From NCBI RefSeq assembly GCF_014201095.1, contig NZ_JACHDN010000001.1, forward strand, positions 2,480,001-2,544,000: a DNA stretch of 64,000 nt, given 5' to 3'. The stretch is from Cellulomonas hominis (GTDB lineage: Bacteria; Actinomycetota; Actinomycetes; Actinomycetales; Cellulomonadaceae). Under the pieces are notes generated by a model that worked only from the letters and a program-made list of their open reading frames with translations, did no database searches and was not told where the DNA came from. Position numbers and translations under genes: made by a program. Shown piece after piece: positions 41,806 to 50,515 of this stretch; the stretch's first letter is position 1; every line of letters begins with the position of its first letter.

Positions 41806-43623
41806 TCATGTCCCTGCCGGGGGGTTCGCGGCAGGGGTGTCGGGGGACGAACCGGGCTTGTGACCGGGGTGGACGGGGTCGGCGTCGAGCGGCAGCAGCG
41901 GCGCGAGGTCCTCCGCGGCGTCCCGGGCGGCCTGCGCGGCCGCGTCGTCGGGCTGCTGCGCGGCGGCGTGCTCGGCCTCGGCGCGCGCCCGGTAGGCGGC
42001 GATCTCGCGCTCGCGGGTGGCGGCGTCCCAGCCGAGCCGCGGGGCGATGATGTCCGCGATCTCGTCCAGGGCGCCGACGCCCTTGTCGGCCTGCTCGTAG
42101 TTCAGGCGGGTGCGGTGCATGAGGACGTCGTCCAGGTGCAGCGCGCCCTCGTGGGTGACGGCGTAGGCGATCTCCGCGCCGATGTACGCCGCGGCGTTCG
42201 GCAACGGCCGGCCCAGCTCCGGGTCCGCGTCCACGAGCTCCAGCAGCTCGCCGAGCAGCGAGCCGTACCGGTGCAGCAGGTGGTCCATCCGGCCGCGGTC
42301 CCAGCCGTAGCGGTTGCCGATGTCGCGCGACTGGCGCTGCAGCACCTGCAGCCCCTCCGCGCCGACCAGCGGGACCTTGTGCGTGATGGACGGGAGCGTC
42401 GTCGCGCGGGACCCGATGGCGAAGTCGACGGCGTCCTTGGCCATCACCCGGTAGGTCGTGAGCTTGCCGCCGGCGATGACGGTCAGGCCCGGCGTCGGGG
42501 AGGCGACGGTGTGCTCGCGGGACACCTTCGCGGACGAGGTGCCCTCCTTGGTGCCGGGCTGCAGCAGCGGCCGCAGGCCGGCCCAGGTGCCGATGACGTC
42601 CTCCCGGGTGATCGGCCGGGACAGCACCGTGTTCGCGTGGTCGATGACGTAGTCGATGTCCGCGCTGGTGGCCACGGGGTGCACGAGGTCCTGCTCCCAC
42701 GGGGTGTCGGTGGTGCCGATCACCCAGTAGCGGGACCACGGGATGATGAACAGCACCGACTTCTCGGTCTGCAGGATCAGGCCGGTGTTCCCGGCGATCC
42801 GGTCGCGCGGCACGACGATGTGGATGCCCTTGGAGGCCAGCACGCGCAGGCCGCCCTCGGTGCCGGCGAGCGACTCGGTCTGCTCGGTCCACACGCCGGT
42901 GGCGTTGATGACGTGCCGGGCGCGGACGGTGAACCGCTCGCCCGTCTCGAGGTCCGCCAGCTCGGCGCCGGTCACCGCGCCGCCCGACGTCGTCGTGAGG
43001 CCGACCACCTGCGTGCGGGACGCCGCGTGCGCGCCGTAGGAGACCGCGGTGCGGATCAGGGTGGAGACCAGGCGGGCGTCGTCCACGCTCGCGTCCCAGT
43101 AGCGGACGGCGCCGATCGCGGCGTCGTGCCGCAGGTCGGGGAACAGCCGCTCCATGCCCTTGCGGGTGAGGTGCCGGTGGATCGGCATCGCGCGGTGGCG
43201 GCCGTTGACGCTGGCGAGCGTGTCGTAGAGCGCGACGCCCGCGCCGACGTACGCCCGCTCCCACACCCGGTTCTCGAGCGGGTAGAGGAACGACACCGGC
43301 TTGACCAGGTGCGGCGCCAGGTCCGAGATCAGCAGGTCGCGCTCGGTGAGCGCCTCGCGGACCAGGTGGAAGTCCAGCATCTGCAGGTAGCGCAGGCCGC
43401 CGTGCACGAGCTTGCTGGACCGGCTCGACGTGCCGGACGCCCAGTCCTGCGCGTCGATCACGGCGGTCGACAGGCCGCGGGTCACCGCGTCCAGGGCGAT
43501 GCCGGCGCCCGTGACGCCGCCGCCGATGACCAGGACGTCGAGCTCGGGCCCGCCCTCCGTGGTCGCTCGCAGGGTCGCCAGCGCGTCGTCACGCAGGCGG
43601 GGGGTCAGTGCTGCGGTCCTCAT
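41806..43623 (-). CDS. glpD: Aerobic glycerol-3-phosphate dehydrogenase
   Basis: 605 residues. An FAD-dependent, membrane-associated enzyme that oxidises glycerol 3-phosphate to dihydroxyacetone phosphate and passes electrons to quinone. FAD motifs: LDVLVIGGGVTGAGIALDAVTRGL near the start and SGTSSRSSKLVHGGLRYLQ; the C-terminal half has GLTVIAGGKLTTYRVMAKDAVDF and a helical cap domain. The tail (about 560-605) is Ala/Pro-rich. ATG 43623 is chosen over 43635 because GGAG lies six bases upstream of it. It is the first of the three glp genes on this strand and shares its upstream region with the divergent regulator. Confidence 0.95.
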   Translation of the reverse strand: MRTAALTPRLRDDALATLRATTEGGPELDVLVIGGGVTGAGIALDAVTRGLSTAVIDAQDWASGTSSRSSKLVHGGLRYLQMLDFHLVREALTERDLLISDLAPHLVKPVSFLYPLENRVWERAYVGAGVALYDTLASVNGRHRAMPIHRHLTRKGMERLFPDLRHDAAIGAVRYWDASVDDARLVSTLIRTAVSYGAHAASRTQVVGLTTTSGGAVTGAELADLETGERFTVRARHVINATGVWTEQTESLAGTEGGLRVLASKGIHIVVPRDRIAGNTGLILQTEKSVLFIIPWSRYWVIGTTDTPWEQDLVHPVATSADIDYVIDHANTVLSRPITREDVIGTWAGLRPLLQPGTKEGTSSAKVSREHTVASPTPGLTVIAGGKLTTYRVMAKDAVDFAIGSRATTLPSITHKVPLVGAEGLQVLQRQSRDIGNRYGWDRGRMDHLLHRYGSLLGELLELVDADPELGRPLPNAAAYIGAEIAYAVTHEGALHLDDVLMHRTRLNYEQADKGVGALDEIADIIAPRLGWDAATREREIAAYRARAEAEHAAAQQPDDAAAQAARDAAEDLAPLLPLDADPVHPGHKPGSSPDTPAANPPAGT

Positions 43624-43703
43624 GTCCCACTCCATCGCGGTCTTGCTCCGGCCTCACCCCTGTCGCCGGCCGTGGAGGGCCCGCAGACTGGGACTTCGGT
43701 CCT

Positions 43704-43738
43704 GTCTGTTCGCTATCGTCGTCACGACGCGAACAGAC
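43704..43738. promoter_or_regulatory. Operator palindrome between glpD and its divergent regulator
   Basis: Perfect inverted repeat GTCTGTTCGC (43704-43713) and GCGAACAGAC (43729-43738) separated by 15 bases, which themselves contain a near-perfect palindrome CGTCGT-C-ACGACG (43717-43729). It lies 80 bases upstream of glpD and 48 upstream of the regulator, so one site could control both directions. Confidence 0.65.
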
Positions 43739-43785
43739 GCGCAACCGCTGTGCACGAATGTGCATCGACGAGGAGGTCGTGGGCG

Positions 43786-44736
43786 ATGGCCGACCGGGAG
43801 CAGGACGTGCTGCGCGCGGCCTCGATGTACTACCTGCAGGACGTCAAGATGGACGTGATCGCCCGCCACCTGGGCACCTCGCGGTCCACCGTCTCGCGGC
43901 TGCTGAAGCGCGCCCGGGAGACCGGGATGGTCGAGATCACCCTCCGGCCCTCGACGATGCGCGCGCCCGGGCTGGGCCGCACGATCTCCGCGGAGTTCGG
44001 CATCGACACGTACGTGGTGCCGGTGCCGGACTCCGGCGAGCAGGTCGACACGCTCGACCAGGTGGCCCGCGCCACCGCGCGCCTGCTGGGGTCCTGGTTC
44101 GACTCCGACATGATCCTCGGCGTCGCCTGGGGGACCACGCTCGCGGCGGTGTCCCGGCGCCTCCAGCCGAAGCCGACGCACGGCAGCGTGGTCGTGCAGC
44201 TGAACGGCGCGGCCAACACCCGCACGTCCGGCATCGAGTACGCCAGCGACCTCATCGCGTCGTTCGGGTCCGCGTTCGGCGCGACCGTGCACCACTTCCC
44301 GGTCCCGGCGTTCTTCGACTACCCGGAGACCAAGCAGGCGATGTGGCGCGAGCGGTCGGTGCGGCGCGTGCTCGACGAGCAGATCCGGGCCGACATCGCC
44401 CTGTTCTCCGTCGGGTCCGTGACCGGTTCCGTGCCGTCCCACGTCTACTCCGCGGGCTACCTGGACGAGGACGACGTCACGCTGCTGCACGACCAGGCCG
44501 TCGTCGGGGACGTGTGCACGGTGTTCCTGCGCGCCGACGGGTCGTGGCGGGACGTGCCGCTGAACGCGCGCGCCACCGGACCCTCGCCCGACCAGCTCCG
44601 GCGGATCCCGCGGCGGCTGTGCGCGGTCGCCGGGGACAACAAGGCGGTGCCGCTGCTGGCCGCGCTGCGCGCCGGGACGATGACGGACCTCGTGGTCGAC
44701 GAGCGCACCGCCGCGCGGCTGCTCGAGATCGCCTGA
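43786..44736 (+). CDS. SorC/DeoR-type sugar-binding transcriptional regulator
   Basis: 316 residues. The N-terminal helix-turn-helix (LRAASMYYLQDVKMDVIARHLGTSRSTVSRLLKRARETG, positions about 8-46) is followed by the SorC effector domain of the sugar-isomerase fold: FGIDTYVVPVPDSG, ILGVAWGTTLAAVSRRLQ, VVVQLNGAANTRTSGIEYASDLI and the C-terminal TMTDLVVDERTAARLLEIA. SorC proteins bind phosphorylated sugars; beside glpDFK the likely effector is glycerol 3-phosphate or dihydroxyacetone phosphate. ATG 43786 has GAGGAGG about ten bases upstream. Divergent from glpD, with the large palindrome between them. Confidence 0.9.
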   Translation: MADREQDVLRAASMYYLQDVKMDVIARHLGTSRSTVSRLLKRARETGMVEITLRPSTMRAPGLGRTISAEFGIDTYVVPVPDSGEQVDTLDQVARATARLLGSWFDSDMILGVAWGTTLAAVSRRLQPKPTHGSVVVQLNGAANTRTSGIEYASDLIASFGSAFGATVHHFPVPAFFDYPETKQAMWRERSVRRVLDEQIRADIALFSVGSVTGSVPSHVYSAGYLDEDDVTLLHDQAVVGDVCTVFLRADGSWRDVPLNARATGPSPDQLRRIPRRLCAVAGDNKAVPLLAALRAGTMTDLVVDERTAARLLEIA

Positions 44737-44782
44737 CGGCCCGACACGTGCCGGTGACGCGGGCCTGCTACCGTCCGCCGGC

Positions 44783-45478
44783 ATGACCCGACCGGGACGG
44801 CCCCGCGCCGCCGAGGAGCGCGACACCCGCGGCGCCGTGCTCGCCGCCGCCGCGAGCCTGTTCGCCGCCGTCGGCTACACCGCGACGTCGACGTACGCGA
44901 TCGCCGAGCGCGCCGGGGTCAAGCAGGCGTCGATCTACCACCACTTCCGCGGCAAGGACGCCCTGCTGCGCACGCTGCTGCTCGACACCGTCCGGCCCCC
45001 GCTCGACCTCGCGGAGCGGCTGCTCGCCGAGACCGGCGAGCCCGCGGCCCGGCTGTGGGCGCTGTGCGACACGGACGCCCGCTGGCTCGCGGACGGCCCG
45101 GTCAACGTCGGCGCGCTGCTGCGGCTCCCCGAGGTCGAGGACGTCGCGTTCGCGGAGTTCCACGAGGACCGGGCGCGGCTGCGGGAGGCGTACGGGGAGC
45201 TCGTCGCGGCGGTCGCCGGCCCGGGCGCGGCCCTCGGCGCGGGGACGCTCGTGTTCGGCCTGGTCGAGTCGGTCATCACGGCCCGCCGCAGCGGGGCCGC
45301 CGCGGCCGGCGAGGTCGCCCCGCTGGTCGCGGACGCCGCGCTGCGGGTGCTCGGGCTGGACGACGCGGCGGTCGCCCGGGCGCGGGCCGGCGCGGCGGCC
45401 CTGGTGCCGCACCCGCACCTGCCGGGGGACGACGTGCTGGACGGTGCGGCGGCCGAGCCGGCGCGCGACGTAGGTTGA
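44783..45478 (+). CDS. TetR-family transcriptional regulator
   Basis: 231 residues. The N-terminal domain (RDTRGAVLAAAASLFAAVGYTATSTYAIAERAGVKQASIYHHFRGKDALL, positions about 14-63) is a textbook TetR helix-turn-helix, with KQASIYHHF as the recognition helix. The remainder is an all-helical ligand domain with no recognisable signature. TACCGT at 44769-44774 lies eight bases before ATG 44783, so the mRNA may be leaderless. Its stop codon overlaps the promoter of the next gene, and the acetyltransferase begins four bases later. The target genes are not apparent. Confidence 0.9.
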   Translation: MTRPGRPRAAEERDTRGAVLAAAASLFAAVGYTATSTYAIAERAGVKQASIYHHFRGKDALLRTLLLDTVRPPLDLAERLLAETGEPAARLWALCDTDARWLADGPVNVGALLRLPEVEDVAFAEFHEDRARLREAYGELVAAVAGPGAALGAGTLVFGLVESVITARRSGAAAAGEVAPLVADAALRVLGLDDAAVARARAGAAALVPHPHLPGDDVLDGAAAEPARDVG

Positions 45479-45485
45479 CCCGGTG
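45471..45485 (+). promoter_or_regulatory. Leaderless-type promoter inside the TetR stop codon
   Basis: TAGGTT (45471-45476), GACCCG, then GTG 45483. The last T of the -10 box is the first base of the TetR gene's TGA. The acetyltransferase could therefore be transcribed on its own with no 5' leader. Confidence 0.5.
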
Positions 45486-45998
45486 ACCGACCAGCCCGCG
45501 TTCCGGATCCGCCCCGCCCTGCCCGCCGACGTCCGCGGCATCCGCGACCTGGTCCAGCCGTACGCCGACGAGCGCATCCTGCTCGCGAAGGAGTGGGTCG
45601 GGTACTACGAGGCGGTCCAGGAGTTCCACGTCGCCGAGACGCCGGACGGCACCCTGATCGGCTGCGGCGCCCTGCACGTGATGTGGCAGGACCTCGCCGA
45701 GATCCGCACGCTCGCCGTCGCGCGGGAGTGGCGCGGGCGCGGCGTCGGGCACGCCCTGCTCGAGGCGCTGACCGTGCGGGCGCGCGAGCTCGGGCTGCGG
45801 CGGCTGTTCTGCCTGACGTTCGAGGTCGACTTCTTCGCCGGGCACGGCTGGGGCCAGGTCGCCGGGCCGGCGGTGCCGCCCGAGGTGTTCGCCGAGCTGC
45901 TGCGGTCGCACGACGACGGGGTCGCGGAGTTCCTGGACCTGGCGCGGGTGAAGCCGAACACGCTCGGCAACACGCGGATGATCGTCGAGCTCGACTGA
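45483..45998 (+). CDS. Amino-acid N-acetyltransferase (short NAGS type)
   Basis: 171 residues of the GNAT family, similar in size and layout to the actinobacterial short N-acetylglutamate synthase (M. tuberculosis Rv2747/ArgA). It starts FRIRPALPADVRGIRDLVQPYADERILL, has the acetyl-CoA pyrophosphate loop REWRGRGVGHALL (about 81-93), RRLFCLTFEVDFFAGHGW (the L-T-F-x-x-x-F-F motif of NAGS) and ends KPNTLGNTRMIVELD. It would acetylate glutamate or glutamine at the entry to arginine synthesis. No other arginine genes are near. Confidence 0.85.
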   Translation: MTDQPAFRIRPALPADVRGIRDLVQPYADERILLAKEWVGYYEAVQEFHVAETPDGTLIGCGALHVMWQDLAEIRTLAVAREWRGRGVGHALLEALTVRARELGLRRLFCLTFEVDFFAGHGWGQVAGPAVPPEVFAELLRSHDDGVAEFLDLARVKPNTLGNTRMIVELD

Positions 45999-46014
45999 CC
46001 GCCCCGCCCGCTCC

Positions 46015-46971
46015 TCAGACGGGGAGCCGGTAGCGCGGCCCGGCGTCGTCGCCGTCTCCGGCCCGCTCCACCGCGACCCGCTCCACCAGGCCGTCCGCGA
46101 GCAGGCCCGCCAGGCAGCGCTCCCGCTGCGCGTCGTCCGGCCACACCGCGGCCACCGCCGACGCCGGGGCGGGCTCGAGCGCCTCGCGGAGCAGCGCCAT
46201 GATGCGGCCGCGCACCTGCCGGTCGGTGCCCGCCCACGCCTGGGTGCGCCGCCGCGGCGCGTGCACGTCCGCGGGCGACCCGGCCGCCCGCCACGCGCAC
46301 AGGTCCCGCACCGGGCACGCCGGGCACCGCGGGGCGCGCGCCGTGCACACCAGGGCGCCCAGCTCCATCGACGCCGCCGCCCACCGCGCCGCCCCGGCGT
46401 CGTCCGGGGGGACCAGGGCCTCGGCCGCCGCACGCTCCCCGACGGTCGGCGTCGGCGCCGGGAGCGCCGCGCCCTCGACGACCCGGGCCAGCACCCGCCG
46501 CACGTTCGTGTCCAGCACCACCGACCGCCGCCCGAACGCGAACGCCCGCACCGCCGCGGCCGTGTACGACCCGATGCCCGGCAGCGCCAGCAGCTCGGCC
46601 TCGTCCGACGGGACCTCGCCGCCGTGCCGCTCGACGACCGCGCGGGCGCACTCCTGCAGCCGCAGCGCGCGGCGCGGGTAGCCCAGGCGGTCCCAGGCGC
46701 GCAGCACGTCCGCGGGGCTGGCGGCGGCGAGGTCGGCCGGGCGCGGCCACCGGGACATCCAGGCCCGCCACGCCGGCTCCACCCGGACCACCGGGGTCTG
46801 CTGCAGCATGACCTCGCTGACCAGGACGCCCCACGCCGTGCGGTCCGGCGCCCGCCACGGCAGGTCCCGGGCGTGCACGTCGAACCACGCGACGACCGCC
46901 CCGCGGACGGCGGCGGCGTCCGGGACGGCGGGCGCGGCGCCGGGCGCGGTCGGGGTGGGATCGGCGGGCAC
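46015..46971 (-). CDS. mutY: A/G-specific adenine glycosylase
   Basis: 318 residues. The enzyme removes adenine mispaired with 8-oxoguanine. The helix-hairpin-helix and catalytic region reads LLALPGIGSYTAAAVRAFAFG then VVLDTNVRRVLAR, with the catalytic Asp in LDTNV. Glu in SEVMLQQTPV is the second active-site residue. The 4Fe-4S loop is C-X6-C-X2-C-X5-C (CTARAPRCPACPVRDLC). The C-terminal 8-oxoG-recognition domain is short, as in other actinobacteria. The start is ambiguous: GTG 46971 has GAGG nine bases upstream; ATG 46980 and GTG 46986 are also open. Only 17 bases separate it from the convergent acetyltransferase gene. Confidence 0.93.
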   Translation of the reverse strand: MPADPTPTAPGAAPAVPDAAAVRGAVVAWFDVHARDLPWRAPDRTAWGVLVSEVMLQQTPVVRVEPAWRAWMSRWPRPADLAAASPADVLRAWDRLGYPRRALRLQECARAVVERHGGEVPSDEAELLALPGIGSYTAAAVRAFAFGRRSVVLDTNVRRVLARVVEGAALPAPTPTVGERAAAEALVPPDDAGAARWAAASMELGALVCTARAPRCPACPVRDLCAWRAAGSPADVHAPRRRTQAWAGTDRQVRGRIMALLREALEPAPASAVAAVWPDDAQRERCLAGLLADGLVERVAVERAGDGDDAGPRYRLPV

Positions 46972-47142
46972 GGGGCACATCCTCACCCGCCGCCGCCCCC
47001 GGACCCGAATCCCGCCCCCGGCCCCGACCCGCGCCGATCTCGGCGAGCTGCGGGGAATCGGGGGGTGGTCGGCGGGGCGGCTCGGGGGAGGGCGGGTCCG
47101 GCGCTACCGTGAGCGCGACCACCGAGACGGAGGGACCGGGAC

Positions 47143-47739
47143 ATGGGCGTGCTGCGGCCGGAGGGCTCGCTGCCCGCCCGCGTGTACTGGGTGCGGCGCG
47201 CGGTCGTGCTGCTCGTGCTCGTCGCGGTGGTCGTGCTGCTGGTCCTGGGCGTCCGGGCGCTGCTGGGCGGCAGCGACCCCGAGGGCACCCCGGCCCCGAC
47301 CTCACCGACGACGGCGGCGACCGACGGGAAGAGCGACGCGGAGGCGGCCAGCACCCCGGCGTGCGACGCGGCGGCGCTCGGCGTGACGCTCGCGGCGGAC
47401 GGGACGACCTACGGGGCCGGGGCGCTCCCCACGTTCACGATCACGCTGGTGAACGACGGCGAGCAGCCCTGCCTGGTGGACGCCGGCGAGGCGCAGCGGC
47501 AGATCCTCATCACGTCCGGCAGCGACCGGATCTGGGCGAGCACCGACTGCGGCGGCACGGACCCGATGCCGCTGCTGCTCGCACCGGGGGAGCCCGACGA
47601 GCGCCAGGTGCAGTGGGACCGGAACCGGTCGGTCGAGGGCTGCGCGACGGGTCAGGCCGCGGCGCTGCCGGGCACGTACCAGGCGGTGCTCACGCTCGCG
47701 GGCGTGACGACGGAGCCGGTGGTGTTCGGCCTCGAGTGA
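47143..47739 (+). CDS. Membrane-anchored extracytoplasmic protein of unknown function
   Basis: 198 residues. One membrane helix (about 20-40, VVLLVLVAVVVLLVLGVRALL) follows a short basic N-terminus, then a Thr/Pro/Ala/Asp-rich linker (45-70), then a domain of about 125 residues with four cysteines (CDAAALGV, QPCLVD, STDCGG, EGCATG) that probably form two disulphides. The domain is strand-rich (PTFTITLVNDGEQPCLVDAG, LPGTYQAVLTLAG), immunoglobulin-like in pattern. I do not recognise a family. GGAGGG lies eight bases before ATG 47143, and TACCGT at 47104-47109 is a candidate -10. It faces disA with only nine bases between the stop codons. Confidence 0.82.
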   Translation: MGVLRPEGSLPARVYWVRRAVVLLVLVAVVVLLVLGVRALLGGSDPEGTPAPTSPTTAATDGKSDAEAASTPACDAAALGVTLAADGTTYGAGALPTFTITLVNDGEQPCLVDAGEAQRQILITSGSDRIWASTDCGGTDPMPLLLAPGEPDERQVQWDRNRSVEGCATGQAAALPGTYQAVLTLAGVTTEPVVFGLE

Positions 47740-47748
47740 GGCCGGGGC

Positions 47749-48825
47749 TCAGACGTACCGCTCGAGGATGCTGGACTCCGCCAGGCGGGACAGCCCCTCG
47801 CGCACGGCCCGCGCCCGCTGCTCGCCGACGCCGTCGACCGCCATGAGGTCGTCGATGTTCGCCGCGAGCAGCTTCTGCAGCCCGGAGAAGTGCCCGACGA
47901 GCCGGTCGACGATCGCGGACGGCAGTCGCGGCACCTTCGACATGAGCCGGTAGCCGCGGGGGCCGGTGGCGGCGTCGAGCATCTCGACGCCGGCGGGCAG
48001 GCCGAGCACCCGGGCGATGAGCGCGAGGTCGAGGAGCTCGGTGGAGTCGAGGGTCGCGAGCGAGGCCTGGATGGCCTCGGCGTCCCGGCGGCTGGAGTCG
48101 AGGTAGTCGCGGATGACCAGCTCGCTGTCGGTGCCGATGCCGCCGGTGAGCTCGTCGAGCTGCAGGGACAGCAGGCGGCCGTCGGTGCCGAGCTCGACGA
48201 CGTAGCCCGCGATCTCCTCGGAGATGCGGCGCACCATCTCCTGCCGCTGGACGACCACGCAGACGTCGCGGACGGTGACGAGGTCCTCGATCTCCAGGGC
48301 GGACAGCGTGCCGCTGACCTCGTCGAGGCGGGACTTGTACCGCTCGAGCGTGGCGAGCGCCTGGTTGGCCCGGGACATGATCGCGTCGGCGTTCTCGAGC
48401 ACGTGCCGCTGGTCGCCGACGTAGAGCGCGATGATCCGCATGGACGCGGACACGGAGATCACCGGCAGGCCGGTCTGCTTCGCGACCCGCTCGGCGGTGC
48501 GGTGCCGGGTGCCGGACTCGGAGGTCGAGATCGTCGGGTCGGGGAGCAGCTGCACGGCCGCCCGCACGATCCGCCGGGTGCCCGGGTCCATGACGATCGC
48601 GCCGTCCATCTTCGCGAGCTCGCGCAGGCGGGTCGCGGAGAACTCGACGTCGAGCTCGAACCCGCCGGAGCAGATGCTCTCGACCGTGGCGTCCCGGCCC
48701 AGGACGATCAGCGCGCCGGTGCGTCCGCGCAGGATCCGCTCCAGGCCGTCGCGCAGCTCGGTGCCGGGGGCGACGGCGGCCAGGGTGTGCCGCAGCAGGT
48801 CGTCCGGCGGCGTGGTCGTGGGCAC
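47749..48825 (-). CDS. disA: DNA-integrity scanning diadenylate cyclase DisA
   Basis: 358 residues. The N-terminal DAC domain joins two ATP into cyclic di-AMP and carries both signature motifs: DGA (74-76) and GTRHRTAE (RHR at 107-109). A helical spine (about 145-285) and a C-terminal helix-hairpin-helix DNA-binding domain ([27 protein letters not shown]) complete the octameric enzyme, which scans DNA and lowers its activity at branched structures. Start GTG 48825 is six bases after TAGGAT (48837-48832), so the mRNA is probably leaderless. The divergent neighbour is radA, a known functional partner. Confidence 0.97.
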   Translation of the reverse strand: MPTTTPPDDLLRHTLAAVAPGTELRDGLERILRGRTGALIVLGRDATVESICSGGFELDVEFSATRLRELAKMDGAIVMDPGTRRIVRAAVQLLPDPTISTSESGTRHRTAERVAKQTGLPVISVSASMRIIALYVGDQRHVLENADAIMSRANQALATLERYKSRLDEVSGTLSALEIEDLVTVRDVCVVVQRQEMVRRISEEIAGYVVELGTDGRLLSLQLDELTGGIGTDSELVIRDYLDSSRRDAEAIQASLATLDSTELLDLALIARVLGLPAGVEMLDAATGPRGYRLMSKVPRLPSAIVDRLVGHFSGLQKLLAANIDDLMAVDGVGEQRARAVREGLSRLAESSILERYV

Positions 48826-48933
48826 GGCGCGATCCTACGGGGAGCCGGTGACGCCCGCGGCCCGGCGCGCGCCGGTGGACGGTTGCGATGCGGTCACGGC
48901 CGGGTGTGGGTGGCGGCGGCTAGCGTGGCGCGC
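48826..48933. promoter_or_regulatory. Divergent leaderless promoters of disA and radA
   Basis: On the minus strand TAGGAT-CGCGCC precedes the disA GTG; on the plus strand TAGCGT-GGCGCGC (48921-48933) precedes the radA GTG. Each -10 box lies six or seven bases from its start codon. The 108-bp space has no other gene. Confidence 0.6.
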
Positions 48934-50340
48934 GTGTCGACCACCACCTCCGCCCGGACCGCCCGTCCCGCGTTCCGCTGCACCGAGTGCGGCTGGACGA
49001 CGTCCAAGTGGGTCGGCCGGTGCGGGGAGTGCCAGACGTGGGGCTCGGTGTCCGAGGACACGGGGCCCGGCGGCGCGGCCCCCCGCACGGCGGTGCAGGT
49101 GCCGGTGCGCGGCGCGGCGCGGCCGATCGCGGAGATCGACGTCGAGACCGCCCGGTCCCGCCCCACGGGCGTCGGCGAGCTGGACCGGGTGCTCGGCGGC
49201 GGCCTGGTGCCCGGGGCGGTCGTGCTGCTGGCGGGCGAGCCGGGCGTCGGCAAGTCGACCCTGCTGCTCGACGTCGCGAGCCGCGTCGCGTCGGGCGGGC
49301 GGACCGTCCTGTACGTGACGGGGGAGGAGTCGGCGGGGCAGGTGCGGCTGCGGGCCGAGCGGATCGGGGCGCTCGCGGGCACGCTGCTGCTCACGGCGGA
49401 GACCGACCTCGGCACGATCCTCGGGCACCTCGCCCAGACGGAGCCGGACCTGCTGGTGCTCGACTCGGTGCAGACGGTCGCCTCGGCGGCGGTCGAGGGG
49501 TCGCCGGGCGGCGTCGCCCAGGTCCGCGAGGTCGCGGCCGCGCTGATCGCCGCGGCCAAGGAGCGGGGGCTGCCCGTCGTGCTGGTGGGCCACGTGACGA
49601 AGGACGGCGCCGTCGCCGGGCCGCGCACGCTCGAGCACCTGGTCGACGTGGTCTGCCAGTTCGAGGGCGACCGGCACTCGCGGCTGCGCCTGCTGCGCGC
49701 GACGAAGAACCGGTACGGCCCGACCGACGAGGTCGGCTGCTTCGACCTCAACGAGTCCGGGATCGTCGGCCTGGCCGACCCGTCCGGGCTGTTCGTGTCG
49801 CACGAGCGGCACCACGTGCCCGGCACCTGCGTGACCGTGACGCTGGAGGGCCGCCGGCCGCTGGCCACCGAGGTGCAGGCGCTGGTGGCCCCGAGCATGC
49901 TCGCCAACCCGCGCCGGACCACCAGCGGCGTCGACGGGTCGCGGCTCGCGATGGTGCTGGCGGTGCTGCAGCGCCGGGCGGGCCTCAAGGTGGCGGACCA
50001 GGACGTGTACGTCTCGACCGTCGGCGGCGCCCGCGTGGTCGAGCCCGCGGCGGACCTGGCGCTCGCGCTGGCGACCGTGAGCAGCCGGGAGAACGTCGCC
50101 CTGCCGCCGCGGCTCGTGGCGATCGGCGAGGTCGGGCTCGCGGGGGAGATCCGTGCGGTCACCGGGACGGTGCGCCGGCTCGCGGAGGCCGCCCGGCTGG
50201 GGTTCACGCACGCGGTGGTGCCGGCCGAGTCGGTCGAGCCCGGGCAGGCGCCCGCGGGGATGCGGGTCGCGCAGGCGGCGGACCTCGGCGAGGCCGTGCG
50301 GCTGACCCGGCCGGAGGCGGCGCGGGTCGCCGGGCGCTGA
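48934..50340 (+). CDS. radA: DNA repair protein RadA
   Basis: 468 residues. An N-terminal C4 zinc finger (C16, C19, C30, C33 in FRCTECGWTTSKWVGRCGEC) is followed by a RecA-like ATPase with Walker A GEPGVGKST, Walker B DLLVLDSVQT and the RadA-specific KNRYG (usually KNRFG). The C-terminal Lon-protease-like domain (SMLANPRRTTSGVDGSRLAMVLAVLQRRAG to the end) lacks protease residues. RadA drives branch migration in recombination and interacts with DisA in other bacteria. GTG 48934 is preceded by a TAGCGT box; an upstream start is unlikely because the promoter would be coding. Confidence 0.96.
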   Translation: MSTTTSARTARPAFRCTECGWTTSKWVGRCGECQTWGSVSEDTGPGGAAPRTAVQVPVRGAARPIAEIDVETARSRPTGVGELDRVLGGGLVPGAVVLLAGEPGVGKSTLLLDVASRVASGGRTVLYVTGEESAGQVRLRAERIGALAGTLLLTAETDLGTILGHLAQTEPDLLVLDSVQTVASAAVEGSPGGVAQVREVAAALIAAAKERGLPVVLVGHVTKDGAVAGPRTLEHLVDVVCQFEGDRHSRLRLLRATKNRYGPTDEVGCFDLNESGIVGLADPSGLFVSHERHHVPGTCVTVTLEGRRPLATEVQALVAPSMLANPRRTTSGVDGSRLAMVLAVLQRRAGLKVADQDVYVSTVGGARVVEPAADLALALATVSSRENVALPPRLVAIGEVGLAGEIRAVTGTVRRLAEAARLGFTHAVVPAESVEPGQAPAGMRVAQAADLGEAVRLTRPEAARVAGR

Positions 50341-50515
50341 CCGGTCGGACGACGTCGCCGTCCTGCTCGCGTGCAGGCACGCTGCAGCGCCCGCTCGCGA
50401 GCGGGGCGAGCGCCGACCCGGGCCGCGGCCGCACGGCGCGGGTCCGCGGCGCGCGCCCGCGCGCCCGTTAGGCTGCCGCGGAACCGCCCGACCCCGCAGC
50501 GGCAGGAGCACGTGC

